This document shows, piece by piece, positions 15,795 to 24,879 of a stretch of 64,000 nt of DNA. Each line of letters begins with the position of its first letter. Within the stretch, counting starts at the first letter, position 1. The notes under the pieces were generated by a model. That model was not told the origin of the DNA and did not search any database. It saw only the letters and a program-made list of their open reading frames with translations. A program made the translations under genes and the position numbers. Origin of the DNA: Symbiobacterium thermophilum IAM 14863 (GTDB lineage: Bacteria > Bacillota > Sulfobacillia > Symbiobacteriales > Symbiobacteriaceae); NCBI RefSeq assembly GCF_000009905.1, contig NC_006177.1:1860001-1924000 (forward strand). Direction: 5' to 3'.

Positions 15795-16133
15795 TCATTT
15801 CTCCCCCGCGGTCCTCGCCCAGACATCCCCGCCGCCGTCTTCCGGCCGAGCTCCTGCAGGCGATCCCGCCGCCCGCTCCCGGGGCTGTGCGCTCTCCTGG
15901 TCGTCACATTCCGGGTGCAGATTCACCACCGCCTGAAGCCGCGGGCCGAAGCTGATCCGCCGCGTGATGAACCGATCGTCCTGAATCTGCTTTCGGCATC
16001 GCGTGCAGTACAGCTTCCCTTCCTTGCGCAGCCGTTCCGCTGCGGCCCGCAGCTCATCCTCAGACGGGTCGATCAGGATCCGCTGCCCTGCCTGGACGGT
16101 GTCACCCAGAAGCCGCTTCACCTCGTCGCTCAC
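15795..16133 (-). CDS. small CxxC/HxxC zinc-finger-like protein
   Basis: The 112-residue protein has a helical N-terminal half (DELRAAAERLRKEGKLY) followed by a treble-clef-like cysteine pattern, LYCTRCRKQI and NLHPECDDQ, which could bind one zinc ion through Cys-x2-Cys and His-x2-Cys. The C-terminal 35 residues are charged and of low complexity. The family is not recognised. GTG 16133 is preferred over the upstream GTG 16142, because GGAGG lies eight bases before it. The gene stands alone at the right border of the accessory region. Confidence 0.65.
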   Translation of the reverse strand: MSDEVKRLLGDTVQAGQRILIDPSEDELRAAAERLRKEGKLYCTRCRKQIQDDRFITRRISFGPRLQAVVNLHPECDDQESAQPRERAAGSPAGARPEDGGGDVWARTAGEK

Positions 16134-16450
16134 GCCTGCCACCTCCGGTCTGCCCCGACTGGATGTCCACTCCGTTCATTCCTACGTTCGTCGTGCGCCG
16201 TTCATGCACCGGCGCCGTCTGCAGACGCCGTGGTCCGTTCTGTGGCGGCATGGGTGCCCTTTGGCGGCTCGGTCCTGATGCGCGGTGGAAAGGCGCGGTC
16301 CTCCTGGTCGACCGCATGATGATAGAGATTTACTAAGATCAGACAATAGTGACAACTCGTCGGCGTTGGTCTCAGTGGACGTTGCCGCACTTGTGGCAGC
16401 GACAACGGGCCTCACAGAGCTCCCCCCAGAAGAAGCCGACAGCCGGGGGG
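16134..16450. other. intergenic segment downstream of mutY
   Basis: No large gene is seen. On the minus strand a 32-residue open frame (16372-16470) starts inside the end of mutY and finishes with CEARCRCHKCGNVH, a CxxC-rich tail; its GGAGG site is only one base from the ATG, so expression is doubtful. The 10-bp palindrome GTCTGCAGAC sits near 16218. Confidence 0.3.
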
Positions 16451-17599
<1,149 letters not shown>

Positions 17600-17727
17600 C
17601 GCTCGTCGGCCCTCTCTTCGCTCCCATCTGCGGCGCCATGATGGCCCGCGCCACGAGCGTTACAGTTCGCCGGCCTGCCCCCCGCCTCCTCCCGCCGCCG
17701 CGCCCCGGCCCGCAGGGCGCCTTCACC

Positions 17728-18561
17728 CTAGGCCTGCTGCTGCCAGGGCTCAGCACCCTGCGATGGCTGTCCCTGCTGTTGCCAGGGCTGTCCGTCCTGG
17801 CCCGACTGCTGTTGCCCCTGCTGTCTGTCGCTCTGCGGCTGTCCGCACTGGCTCGCCATCTGCTGGTCGGTGCCAGCACCCGCCGACGGGTCGGGTTGCC
17901 CGGCCTGGCTGAATTGCCCGGACCCACCCGCCTGCCCGTCGCCGGCGGGATTCTCTCCGCCTCCCTGTGCCTGCTGCACCCAGCGGCCCTGGCCGGTTCC
18001 ACTCTGACCGGTGCCCCCTTGCCACGGGCCGCCCTGTCCGTGCGGGGCGCCGCCGTGTCCGCCGACCTGCTGCTGGGGGACGTCCTGTTGGGCCTGCTGC
18101 TGGCCGTCCTGCCGTTGCCCCTGGGCCTGCTGGCCGCCGCCCTGCCCATCCATCCGCGGGAACTGCCAGCCCATGCCCTGCGGACCCTCCCGCTGATCCG
18201 CTCCCTGGCCCTGCCCTTGCCCGGAACCCTGCCCCGGGGGCTGGTTGGCGCCCTGAGCCTGGTGCAGCCCCGGCCCCTGTCCGTGGGTCTGCCCCTGACC
18301 CTGGGCCTTTCGCTGCCCCTGGCCGCTGCCCTGGTCCTGCCCCTGCTGCTGGCCGCGGGAATGCTGCACGAGCGCGTTGTACTGCTCCAGGTACTGCAGC
18401 CGTGACTCCAGGATCATCACGTGCCGCTCCATGTCCTCCGCCATCTGCTTGAAGACCTGGTGCGCCTTCTCGTCCTCCGACTGTGTGGCGAACAACAGGT
18501 AGTTGCCCCTGGCTGCCTGCGCCATGGCGATGGCGCGTTCCAGGTCGCCGTGAACCGTCAT
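17728..18561 (-). CDS. DUF1657 protein with long Gln/Gly-rich tail
   Basis: Residues 1-70 match the DUF1657 family of small Firmicute proteins: MTVHGDLERAIAMAQAARGN, then FATQSEDEKAHQVFKQMAED and RHVMILESRLQYLEQYN, a helical bundle. Known members are only about 70 residues, but here about 205 further residues consist mainly of glutamine and glycine in GQGQ and QQQ runs with scattered Pro, Ala, Asp and Ser. The tail has no recognisable domain and looks disordered or prion-like. ATG 18561 has GGAGGAGG eight bases upstream. DUF1657 genes are often found near spore-associated genes, so a spore role is plausible but not shown. Confidence 0.8.
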   Translation of the reverse strand: MTVHGDLERAIAMAQAARGNYLLFATQSEDEKAHQVFKQMAEDMERHVMILESRLQYLEQYNALVQHSRGQQQGQDQGSGQGQRKAQGQGQTHGQGPGLHQAQGANQPPGQGSGQGQGQGADQREGPQGMGWQFPRMDGQGGGQQAQGQRQDGQQQAQQDVPQQQVGGHGGAPHGQGGPWQGGTGQSGTGQGRWVQQAQGGGENPAGDGQAGGSGQFSQAGQPDPSAGAGTDQQMASQCGQPQSDRQQGQQQSGQDGQPWQQQGQPSQGAEPWQQQA

Positions 18562-18699
18562 GCCTGAATCCTCCTCCTGTACGCCACCCTCGCCAACAGG
18601 GAAGGGCAGCCCCACCGCCGAAATCCACCTATGCCTGCCGCCTGGCGGCGGCCGCGCTCCGGCGCTAGTCTTTGCATAACGAAAGCGAGGTATGCGACG

Positions 18700-19488
18700 A
18701 TGATCGTGCGGGCGGAATGCGGGCAGCTCTGTCTCACCGAGCAGACGGAACATGCGAGGATGGCGGCCGAACTGGTCGGATGGTGGGGCGGCGTCTGCGC
18801 ACCGGTGGAGCCCGCCGATGCGGTGAAGCTGGCGGTCGCGCTGCACGATGCCGGCTGGGCCGAGGTGGACGCCTCCCCACAGGTCAACCCCGACACCGGG
18901 AGACCCTACTCCTTTCTGGACATCCCCCAGGACGTGCACGTGGCCGCCCATACCCGGACGGTGCGCCGGGCCCGGCAGGCGGACCCATACGCCGGCCTCC
19001 TCACCTCGCTGCACAGCGCCGGCCTCTACCGCAACCGGTATGGCCACCTGCCCCACATCGCCCAGCGGCCGGTAGCCCCCCAGTGGCGCGAAGCCGTGGA
19101 CCGCTTCCTGGCCGAACAGGACGCCGTACAGGAGGAACTGACGGCCGCGCTCCGTCCCGATCCCGCGGTGCTGTGGACCCACTACCGCTGGTTCCAGCTG
19201 TGGGACATGCTTTCGCTCTACAGTTGCATGTTCAGCCCCGGGGACACGCCGGACACCCTCCTGTGTACCGTGCCCCGCGCGCCCGGCGGGGCGGATATCA
19301 CGTTTTACCTGCAGGGATCGGACGCCGGGTTCTCGGTGGACCCGTGGCCGTTCACGGAGGATCGCATCGTCCTGCGCTGGGCGGCCCGGATCCTGCCGGA
19401 CCGGCCCTACCGCATCGATGCGGAGCTGCAGGACGCCTACGCACGGGCGTCAGTCGTGCAGCAGGAGATCGTGTTGCATCCCCGCTGA
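18700..19488 (+). CDS. DUF3891-family protein
   Basis: The protein of 262 residues has an HD-like helical block with AVKLAVALHDAGWAEVD (conserved His-Asp), LHSAGLYRNRYGHL and WFQLWDMLSLYSCMF, which correspond to DUF3891. The His/Asp pattern suggests a metal-dependent fold, but no activity is known. The start at ATG 18700 is chosen because the family begins with MIVR and a GCGAGG site precedes it; the open frame extends to 18631. It is divergent from the DUF1657 gene and ends at a strong bidirectional hairpin. Confidence 0.8.
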   Translation: MIVRAECGQLCLTEQTEHARMAAELVGWWGGVCAPVEPADAVKLAVALHDAGWAEVDASPQVNPDTGRPYSFLDIPQDVHVAAHTRTVRRARQADPYAGLLTSLHSAGLYRNRYGHLPHIAQRPVAPQWREAVDRFLAEQDAVQEELTAALRPDPAVLWTHYRWFQLWDMLSLYSCMFSPGDTPDTLLCTVPRAPGGADITFYLQGSDAGFSVDPWPFTEDRIVLRWAARILPDRPYRIDAELQDAYARASVVQQEIVLHPR

Positions 19489-19496
19489 TACGGCAG

Positions 19497-19524
19497 GGGA
19501 CCCGCCCCATGAAGGGCGGGTCCC
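19497..19524. terminator. bidirectional terminator between DUF3891 and resC
   Basis: GGGACCCGCCC (19497-19507) and GGGCGGGTCCC (19514-19524) form a perfect 11-bp stem with a six-base loop, between two convergent genes. Confidence 0.75.
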
Positions 19525-19540
19525 GTTCTGCGTTCGGTGG

Positions 19541-20860
19541 TCACAGATCGCCGCCGGCGTAGGAGTGCAGGCCGACGATCAGCAGGTTGACGCCCACCAG
19601 GGTGAACAGGATGACGCCGAAGCCCAGCACGGCCAGCCAGGCGGAACGGCGCCCCTCCCACCCGTGGGTGATCCGGAAGTGCAGGTAGGCGGAGTACACG
19701 AGCCAGGCGATGAACGCCCAGGTCTCCTTGGGGTCCCACATCCAGTAGCGGCCCCAGGCCTCCTTGGCCCACATCATGGCGAAGATCAGGCCGCCGAGGG
19801 TGAAGATCGGATAACCAATCGCCACCGCCCGGTAGCTGATCTCGTCCAGCAACTCCGGGTCTGCGGTCACCCGCAGGGCCAGGGCGTCGCCGATGCGGCC
19901 CCTGGTAACGAACCGCCGGATGAACCCGTACAGGAAAGCGCCGATCACCACCGAGTAGAGCAGCGTGTTGAGGTGCTTGCCCCGCCAGCCGAAGGGCACG
20001 ACCACGGTGGGCAGCGGAATCCCGAGGATCGTCCCCTTCTCCCCCACCTCGGCGCCGTACGGTCCGATGATGGGCGGCAGGTGGTAGGTGGTCATGCCGT
20101 TGTTGAAGATCCACTGGAAGCCGGCGTACCGGAAGAACAGGGCCAACACGGTGAAGCCGAGCAGGACCAGGATGAGATAGAAGACGATTTCCAACAGCCG
20201 GACGCCCCAGATGCGCTCCCAGCGGCTCTCCGCGGCGACGCCCGGCGCGGCCCCAGCCATCGGAGCGGCCCCCGCCATCGGCGCGGCGGTCTCCATTCCG
20301 GCCGCCGCCTCGCTCACGGCCCGGGCCTGTGCGATCTCCATCCCGCGCACCCGGAGCAGGTAGAGCAGCGCCGCGCCGAAGGCCACGGCGAAGAAGCCCT
20401 CGCCCAGGGCCGCCAGGCTGACGTGCAGCGGCAGCCAGTAAGATTGCAAGGCCGGGATCAGGGGCGTGACCTCGGGCGGGAAGACGTACGAGTAGGCCAG
20501 CAGCGCAATGGTCACCGGGGTCACCAGCGCGCCGAGCACATACAGCCGGTACATCCCGTGCAGGACCAGGAAGGCCACCATGCTCGAGAACGCCATGAAC
20601 CCGATGAACTCATACATGTTGGACGTCGGCCAGAACCCGGATCCCTGCCACCGGGCCAGGATCGCGAGGCCGTGCAGGACCACGCCGATGACGTTGGCTA
20701 CCGTGCCGTGGCCGGGCGTGCGGGTGAACCGGGTGCCCCCGGAAATCCGCCTGCCCAGGGTGCCTGAGACGTACAGCAGGAACGCGACAAGGTAGGACGC
20801 AAAGGCGCCGAGCAACAGCCACTGGGCGGCATCCAGCAGAAACTGGTTAGCCGGTGTCAT
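19541..20860 (-). CDS. resC: cytochrome c biogenesis protein ResC/CcsA
   Basis: ResC forms the heme export and ligation complex with ResB in system II cytochrome c maturation. The tryptophan-rich WWD domain is visible as WGRYWMWDPKETWAFIAW, preceded and followed by membrane helices; conserved histidines that coordinate heme occur in LHGLAIL, LPLHVSL and YLHFRITHG. The protein has 439 residues and about eight or more helices. A Met/Ala-rich cytosolic insert (GMETAAPMAGAAPMAGAA) is unusual. The ATG at 20860 is one base after the resB stop, so the genes are coupled. Confidence 0.93.
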   Translation of the reverse strand: MTPANQFLLDAAQWLLLGAFASYLVAFLLYVSGTLGRRISGGTRFTRTPGHGTVANVIGVVLHGLAILARWQGSGFWPTSNMYEFIGFMAFSSMVAFLVLHGMYRLYVLGALVTPVTIALLAYSYVFPPEVTPLIPALQSYWLPLHVSLAALGEGFFAVAFGAALLYLLRVRGMEIAQARAVSEAAAGMETAAPMAGAAPMAGAAPGVAAESRWERIWGVRLLEIVFYLILVLLGFTVLALFFRYAGFQWIFNNGMTTYHLPPIIGPYGAEVGEKGTILGIPLPTVVVPFGWRGKHLNTLLYSVVIGAFLYGFIRRFVTRGRIGDALALRVTADPELLDEISYRAVAIGYPIFTLGGLIFAMMWAKEAWGRYWMWDPKETWAFIAWLVYSAYLHFRITHGWEGRRSAWLAVLGFGVILFTLVGVNLLIVGLHSYAGGDL

Positions 20861-20861
20861 G

Positions 20862-22349
20862 TCAGTTCAACCCCTCCCCCTGGGGTGCGCCGAAGATTCG
20901 CTTGATCTCCCGCGCCAGCGCAAACCGGTTCTTGTACGCCCGGGCGCCGATGAGGATCCCTCCGTTCTCCTCACGGACCCAGACCTGCCAGTGGTAGATG
21001 AAGAAGGTGATCACCATGCCCACGAACACGACCGCGAGCCCGAAGTACATGTAGGGCACGGTCCGGTCGTGGTGCAGCTTCAGGGCCGTGTACCAGCGGC
21101 TCTCGACCCGGTCCAGCTCCAGGTAGTACGGACCGGTGTACACCACCTCGGACCCCCCGGCCATGGCCAGGGCGATCCGGCCCACCATCTCGGAACCATC
21201 CGCGGTCGCCACCTCCGCAAAGAGCACCGGGTTGCGCACCTCGTAGGAGGCGTTGGTGGGCTGGTTGGTCTCGGGGTCCAGAACGAAATCGTGCAGGTAG
21301 GTGAGGACCACCAGCTTCAGCCCCGTGCCCTCCAGCGAGTACTCCGGCGACGGATCCCGCAGGTCAAAGGCGACGGTGGCCACCGCACTCCCGGTGTCCG
21401 CCTCCACGAGCCGCAGGTGCGCCACCCCGGGCTCCTCCCGCCAGGAGGCCTGGTAGATCTCCCAGCCGCCGTACTTGAGCGGCTTGTTCACCTCGATGGT
21501 CCGGCGGAGCACCTCCTCACCGTCCACGATGATCGAGGCGTCGGTGGCATACCGCGAGGGCATGCCGTTCTCGTAGAGCTCCATCGTGAACTTGTGGTTC
21601 GTGATGGCAAAGTTCTCCCCCGGAACCTTCACCGTCTGTCCGTCCGGAATCCAGACGTCCTGCACCTCATCCCAGCCCGGAAGGGCCTTGGCGAAGGCGG
21701 CGAAGCAGACCACCAGCAGGCCGATGTGCAGGATGTACGGCCCGTAGCGGCTCAGCCGGCCCTTCTCGGCGTAGAGGCATTCCCGGTCCCGCCAGATCCG
21801 GTACCCCGCCCGCTTCAGCCTCTCCTCCGCCTGCTGCAGGTCGCCGGGGACCTCCAGGACCACCTGCTGCTTGCGCAGGTACTGGGGCAGCTTCCACACC
21901 TGTGGGCGGGTCAGCTGCCGGTGCAGCGGCACGAGCCGGTGCAGGGAGCAGATGACCAGGCTGATGACCAGCATCATGACCAGGGCGGCGTACCACCACG
22001 AGGAGTAGGCGTGCGTCAGGCCGAGCCTGAGGAAGAGGCTGCCCCAGAACTCCCCGTAGCGGTCAGGGTAGTACAGCTCGGGCGGCCGCCAGTCCTGGTA
22101 CATCCCTTCCTGTTCGATCACCGTGCCGGCAATCGACGCGATCGCCAGGGCGATGATGATCCATGAGGCGACCTTGGTCGAGGCAAAGAAATCCCACGTC
22201 CGGTCCAGCAGGACCACCCACGGGTTCGGCCCCTCCACCCGCGCCCTGGACCGGTCCCCCAAGGCCCGTCCGCAGTGCGGGCAGAAGTGTGCCCCCGCCG
22301 GCAGCGGCCGCTGACAGTCCGGACAGTTGGCTGCGTGTACTGCGGCCAG
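20862..22349 (-). CDS. resB: cytochrome c biogenesis protein ResB with N-terminal zinc ribbon
   Basis: ResB has the family's membrane helices (about residues 55-75, 100-125 and 185-205), a large extracytoplasmic domain, and a final helix near residue 450. Blocks such as WDFFASTKVASWIII and ESRWYTALKLHHDRTVPYMY are typical. In front lies a zinc ribbon, CPDC and CPHC, not usual in ResB. No canonical start has a good ribosome binding site: GTG 22382 lacks one, whereas AAGGGGGGAG (22357-22366) stands seven bases before a CTG at 22349. A CTG start is proposed, giving 495 residues. The gene follows ccdA and precedes resC in a tight operon. Confidence 0.9.
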   Translation of the reverse strand: MAAVHAANCPDCQRPLPAGAHFCPHCGRALGDRSRARVEGPNPWVVLLDRTWDFFASTKVASWIIIALAIASIAGTVIEQEGMYQDWRPPELYYPDRYGEFWGSLFLRLGLTHAYSSWWYAALVMMLVISLVICSLHRLVPLHRQLTRPQVWKLPQYLRKQQVVLEVPGDLQQAEERLKRAGYRIWRDRECLYAEKGRLSRYGPYILHIGLLVVCFAAFAKALPGWDEVQDVWIPDGQTVKVPGENFAITNHKFTMELYENGMPSRYATDASIIVDGEEVLRRTIEVNKPLKYGGWEIYQASWREEPGVAHLRLVEADTGSAVATVAFDLRDPSPEYSLEGTGLKLVVLTYLHDFVLDPETNQPTNASYEVRNPVLFAEVATADGSEMVGRIALAMAGGSEVVYTGPYYLELDRVESRWYTALKLHHDRTVPYMYFGLAVVFVGMVITFFIYHWQVWVREENGGILIGARAYKNRFALAREIKRIFGAPQGEGLN

Positions 22350-22397
22350 TGCGAAACTCCCCCCTTGCCAGTCAAGCCACACGAGACAGGGTTGCCG

Positions 22398-23102
22398 TCA
22401 GAACCCCGTAAACCCCGTGATCTCCAGGAGCCAGGCCGAAATGCGCTCCAGCCCGCCGGTCGCGAGCAGGATGCCCATGAACACCATCACGGCGCCGCCC
22501 ACCCGCTGAATCGCCACCGAGTGCCGGGCGAGGCTTCGGACCGAGCCCAGGGCGTACGCCATACCGATGAAGGGCAGGGCAAAGCCCACCGAATACGCCA
22601 GCAGCAACAGTCCCCCGTACCCCGGGCTGGTGGCCGCCAGGGCGAGCACGGCGCCCAGGATCGGTCCGATGCAGGGCGTCCAGCCCGCGGCGAAGGTGAG
22701 GCCGATCAGCGCCGAGCCGAGGTACCCTTCCGGACGGCTGGCCAGCTGCCGCCGGGTGTCCCGCATCAGGAAAGGCACGCGCAGAATCCCCATCATCGAC
22801 AACCCCATCAGCGCGATGAAGATTCCGCCCACCACCGGGAGCCAGGAGCGGCTGCTGTAGAAAAAGGAACCCAGTGCGCTGGCGGTGAGGCCCAGTGCGA
22901 CGTAGATCACCGAGAATCCCGCGAAGAAGGCCAGGCTGTGCTTCAGCACATGGGCGCGCACAGCCCGGCTGCCCTCGGAGAGCTGGTCCACCGAAACGCC
23001 GGTCAGGTAGCTGAGGAAAGACGGGTAGATCGGCAGCACGCAGGGCGACACGAACGAGAGCACCCCTGCGCCGAAAGCGAGGAACAGGTTCGGCGAAGCC
23101 AT
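22398..23102 (-). CDS. ccdA: thiol-disulfide transporter CcdA
   Basis: CcdA passes electrons across the membrane to extracytoplasmic thioredoxin-like proteins such as ResA, which keep apocytochrome c heme-binding cysteines reduced. The two redox cysteines lie in the signatures SPCVLPIYP (first helix) and TPCIGPILG (fourth helix). Six membrane helices and about 234 residues match the family. ATG 23102 is preferred over ATG 23108 because GGGGAG is nine bases upstream. The gene lies between resA and resB in one operon. Confidence 0.94.
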   Translation of the reverse strand: MASPNLFLAFGAGVLSFVSPCVLPIYPSFLSYLTGVSVDQLSEGSRAVRAHVLKHSLAFFAGFSVIYVALGLTASALGSFFYSSRSWLPVVGGIFIALMGLSMMGILRVPFLMRDTRRQLASRPEGYLGSALIGLTFAAGWTPCIGPILGAVLALAATSPGYGGLLLLAYSVGFALPFIGMAYALGSVRSLARHSVAIQRVGGAVMVFMGILLATGGLERISAWLLEITGFTGF

Positions 23103-23118
23103 GGGCATCGACTCCCCG

Positions 23119-23757
23119 TCAGCGGGCCATCAGGCGCTGCACTTCAAACTCAATCTGCGCCCGCGACATCTGGTATTGGTACACCGCACGCACGATGCCC
23201 TCACGGTCGATGAAGAACGTGGCGGGAATCGGCAGGATGTTGTAGGCCGACTGCGCTTCCTCACCCGCATCGATCAGCACCGGCAGGTCGACGCCGATGC
23301 GCGCCATGAAGTCCCGCACGGTCACGCGTGACTCCCCGACGTTGATGGCGTAGAACTGCAGCCCGTCGCCCTTGTAGCGGTCGTAGACTTCCTGGAAGTC
23401 GGGCATCTCCTTGCGGCACGGCGGGCACCAGGTCGCCCAGAAGTTGATGATCACCGGCTGGCCCCGCAGGTCCGACAGCCTCACGCTGCCCCCGTCCAGG
23501 GCCGGGATCTCGAAGTCAGGCGCCGGCGACCCCACCTGGGGCACCGCATACGCGTCCGTGCGGGGCACCAGAAGCATGAACAGGACCACGAACGCCATGA
23601 TCCCAAGCGACACGCCGGAGACCCAGCGCTTCCAGGCGGGACGCCTGCCCAGTTCGGCGGCTCTGCGGGCCGCGGCCGCCGCCTTGGAGTCCCACCCGCA
23701 CAGGTGACAGTAGCGGGCGTCCGGCTGGAGGCTGGTCCGGCACTCCGGACAGAACAT
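23119..23757 (-). CDS. resA: ResA-like thioredoxin with N-terminal zinc ribbon
   Basis: The protein is a membrane-anchored TlpA/ResA-type thioredoxin: FWATWCPPCRKEMPDF holds the active-site CPPC and PIPATFFID the cis-proline. A membrane helix at about residues 50-66 exposes the domain outside the cell. Unusually, residues 1-25 form a cytosolic zinc ribbon (CPEC, CHLC) like that of ResB in the same operon. The ATG at 23757 is preceded by GGTGAGGTG. It is the first gene of the cytochrome c maturation operon resA-ccdA-resB-resC; a promoter lies about 80-110 bases upstream. Confidence 0.92.
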   Translation of the reverse strand: MFCPECRTSLQPDARYCHLCGWDSKAAAAARRAAELGRRPAWKRWVSGVSLGIMAFVVLFMLLVPRTDAYAVPQVGSPAPDFEIPALDGGSVRLSDLRGQPVIINFWATWCPPCRKEMPDFQEVYDRYKGDGLQFYAINVGESRVTVRDFMARIGVDLPVLIDAGEEAQSAYNILPIPATFFIDREGIVRAVYQYQMSRAQIEFEVQRLMAR

Positions 23758-23837
23758 GGCGGAACACCTCACCCCGTGAATACAGTCGTTGCCAGAAAGG
23801 ACACGGATACCTGTGCCTCCGGGGCCATGTACGCTTG

Positions 23838-23868
23838 ATTATAACAAAGTATCGCGTGTTCGGGTCAA
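23838..23868 (-). promoter_or_regulatory. putative vegetative promoter of the res operon
   Basis: On the minus strand TTGACC (23868-23863) and a perfect TATAAT (23843-23838) are separated by 19 bases. The spacing is slightly long. It lies about 80 bases upstream of the resA start in an AT-rich gap. Confidence 0.5.
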
Positions 23869-23970
23869 TCCTGCCTCCATCGGAACTGCCAGACAAGAGC
23901 GGGCCTGCACCCCTCAGGCGCAGACCCGATATCTTCCGATGCGATGGCCCCTCGCCGCCCGTCACGCCGG

Positions 23971-24291
23971 TCAGCGGCCGGCGGCCCTGCCCGCGGGCGG
24001 GTACCGGAATGCCGCCTGCTGGTTCCATGCCCGCAGCTCGGGGAACATGCGGTCGACCGCCAGGGAGATCTCCAACATGCGCAGGCCGCCCCGCTGCTCC
24101 ACGGGCATGCGCGCCGTCTCGGCCAGCATGCGCCCCAGCCGCCGACTCAGGGCATGCAGTTCCGCCTCGTTCGAGAAGTCGCCGGCCGCCGCGGCCTGCA
24201 GCACCGTGCGGTGGCGCCGGCGCAGCCGCACGAGCCGTTCATACAGGTCGCCGGGCATGCGGCCGTCGAAGCTCTGGACCACGACCCCCAT
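23971..24291 (-). CDS. small helical protein downstream of the yneA-like gene
   Basis: The 106-residue protein is not recognised. It is helical and charged (DLYERLVRLRRRHRTVLQAA, ELHALSRRLGRMLAETARM) with no signal peptide or membrane helix. ATG 24291 follows a GGGGAGGGG-like site and comes only 15 bases after the stop of the LysM gene, so it belongs to the same, probably SOS-controlled, operon. In Bacillus the corresponding place is taken by yneB and ynzC, to which it shows no obvious likeness. Confidence 0.65.
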   Translation of the reverse strand: MGVVVQSFDGRMPGDLYERLVRLRRRHRTVLQAAAAGDFSNEAELHALSRRLGRMLAETARMPVEQRGGLRMLEISLAVDRMFPELRAWNQQAAFRYPPAGRAAGR

Positions 24292-24306
24292 TTCCGGCCC
24301 CTCCCC

Positions 24307-24642
24307 TCACCGCGACTCGGTCGGGACAAACAGCACCTGGCCCGGGTAGATCTCCGCGGACGGCAGGCCGTTGAGGCGCTGGATCTCGTAGACCACCTCG
24401 CGCGCGTCGCGGTTGCCGCCGTAGGTGACGGCGATGTCCCACAGCGTGTCGCCGGGCGCCACCGTATGGTGAACGCCTGCGGGCGGTTCGTGGGCTTGCG
24501 TCTGCACCCTGCGGGGGCACAGCAGTACGGCCGCGGCCACCGTCAGCAGGAACAGGACGGTCAGTGTCCGTGCCCTGCGGACCGCCTTGGGCGTGCGCCT
24601 CCGAACCCTGCGTACCCCGATCTGTGCGCTGTGCGCTGCCAT
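24307..24642 (-). CDS. yneA: YneA-like LysM protein, probable SOS cell-division suppressor
   Basis: The protein of 111 residues has a basic N-terminus, a single membrane helix (TLTVLFLLTVAAAVLL, about residues 27-42) and an extracytoplasmic LysM domain (VAPGDTLWDIAVTYGG to YPGQVLFVP, about 60-107). This layout, size and position divergent from lexA match YneA of Bacillus, which halts division during the SOS response. Two LexA-box-like sites lie in its promoter. The assignment is by architecture and context, because LysM proteins are diverse; sequence identity cannot be judged here. Confidence 0.75.
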   Translation of the reverse strand: MAAHSAQIGVRRVRRRTPKAVRRARTLTVLFLLTVAAAVLLCPRRVQTQAHEPPAGVHHTVAPGDTLWDIAVTYGGNRDAREVVYEIQRLNGLPSAEIYPGQVLFVPTESR

Positions 24643-24684
24643 CGCTACCCCTCCCCGCGACCGAACAGCTCTTTGGCCGTAGCG

Positions 24685-24696
24685 GAACCTGTGTTC
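24685..24696. promoter_or_regulatory. LexA (SOS) box 1
   Basis: GAACCTGTGTTC fits the Gram-positive core GAAC-N4-GTTC perfectly. It lies just downstream of the proposed -10 of the yneA-like gene. Confidence 0.75.
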
Positions 24697-24702
24697 GTGT
24701 AC

Positions 24703-24731
24703 AGGCTACCACGAATGAATGTTCTCGTCAA
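24703..24731 (-). promoter_or_regulatory. putative promoter of the yneA-like gene
   Basis: On the minus strand TTGACG (24731-24726) and TAGCCT (24708-24703) have a 17-base spacer. A degenerate LexA box lies between them. The -10 is weak. Confidence 0.5.
24713..24724. promoter_or_regulatory. degenerate LexA box 2
   Basis: GAATGAATGTTC differs from GAAC-N4-GTTC at one position and lies inside the spacer of the yneA-like promoter. Confidence 0.5.
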
Positions 24732-24750
24732 GTCCGTCCGTGCATTTTTT

Positions 24751-24764
24751 CGAACAGGCGTTTG
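24751..24764. promoter_or_regulatory. LexA (SOS) box 3, at the lexA promoter
   Basis: CGAACAGGCGTTTG matches the Bacillus LexA consensus CGAACRNRYGTTYG at every position and overlaps the -35 region of lexA, as expected for autorepression. Confidence 0.85.
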
Positions 24765-24789
24765 CAGACCGGCGGACATGTGGTACAAT
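24762..24789 (+). promoter_or_regulatory. putative lexA promoter
   Basis: TTGCAG (24762-24767) and TACAAT (24784-24789) are 16 bases apart, about 90 bases before the lexA start. The -35 overlaps LexA box 3. Confidence 0.65.
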
Positions 24790-24879
24790 CTACCCAACCG
24801 GACCGCGCGCCGGGGGACATCGGGGTAGGGCAGCTCTGACGGGAGGGGCTCCCGCCCTCACTACAGGGGGTGTCGCTGC

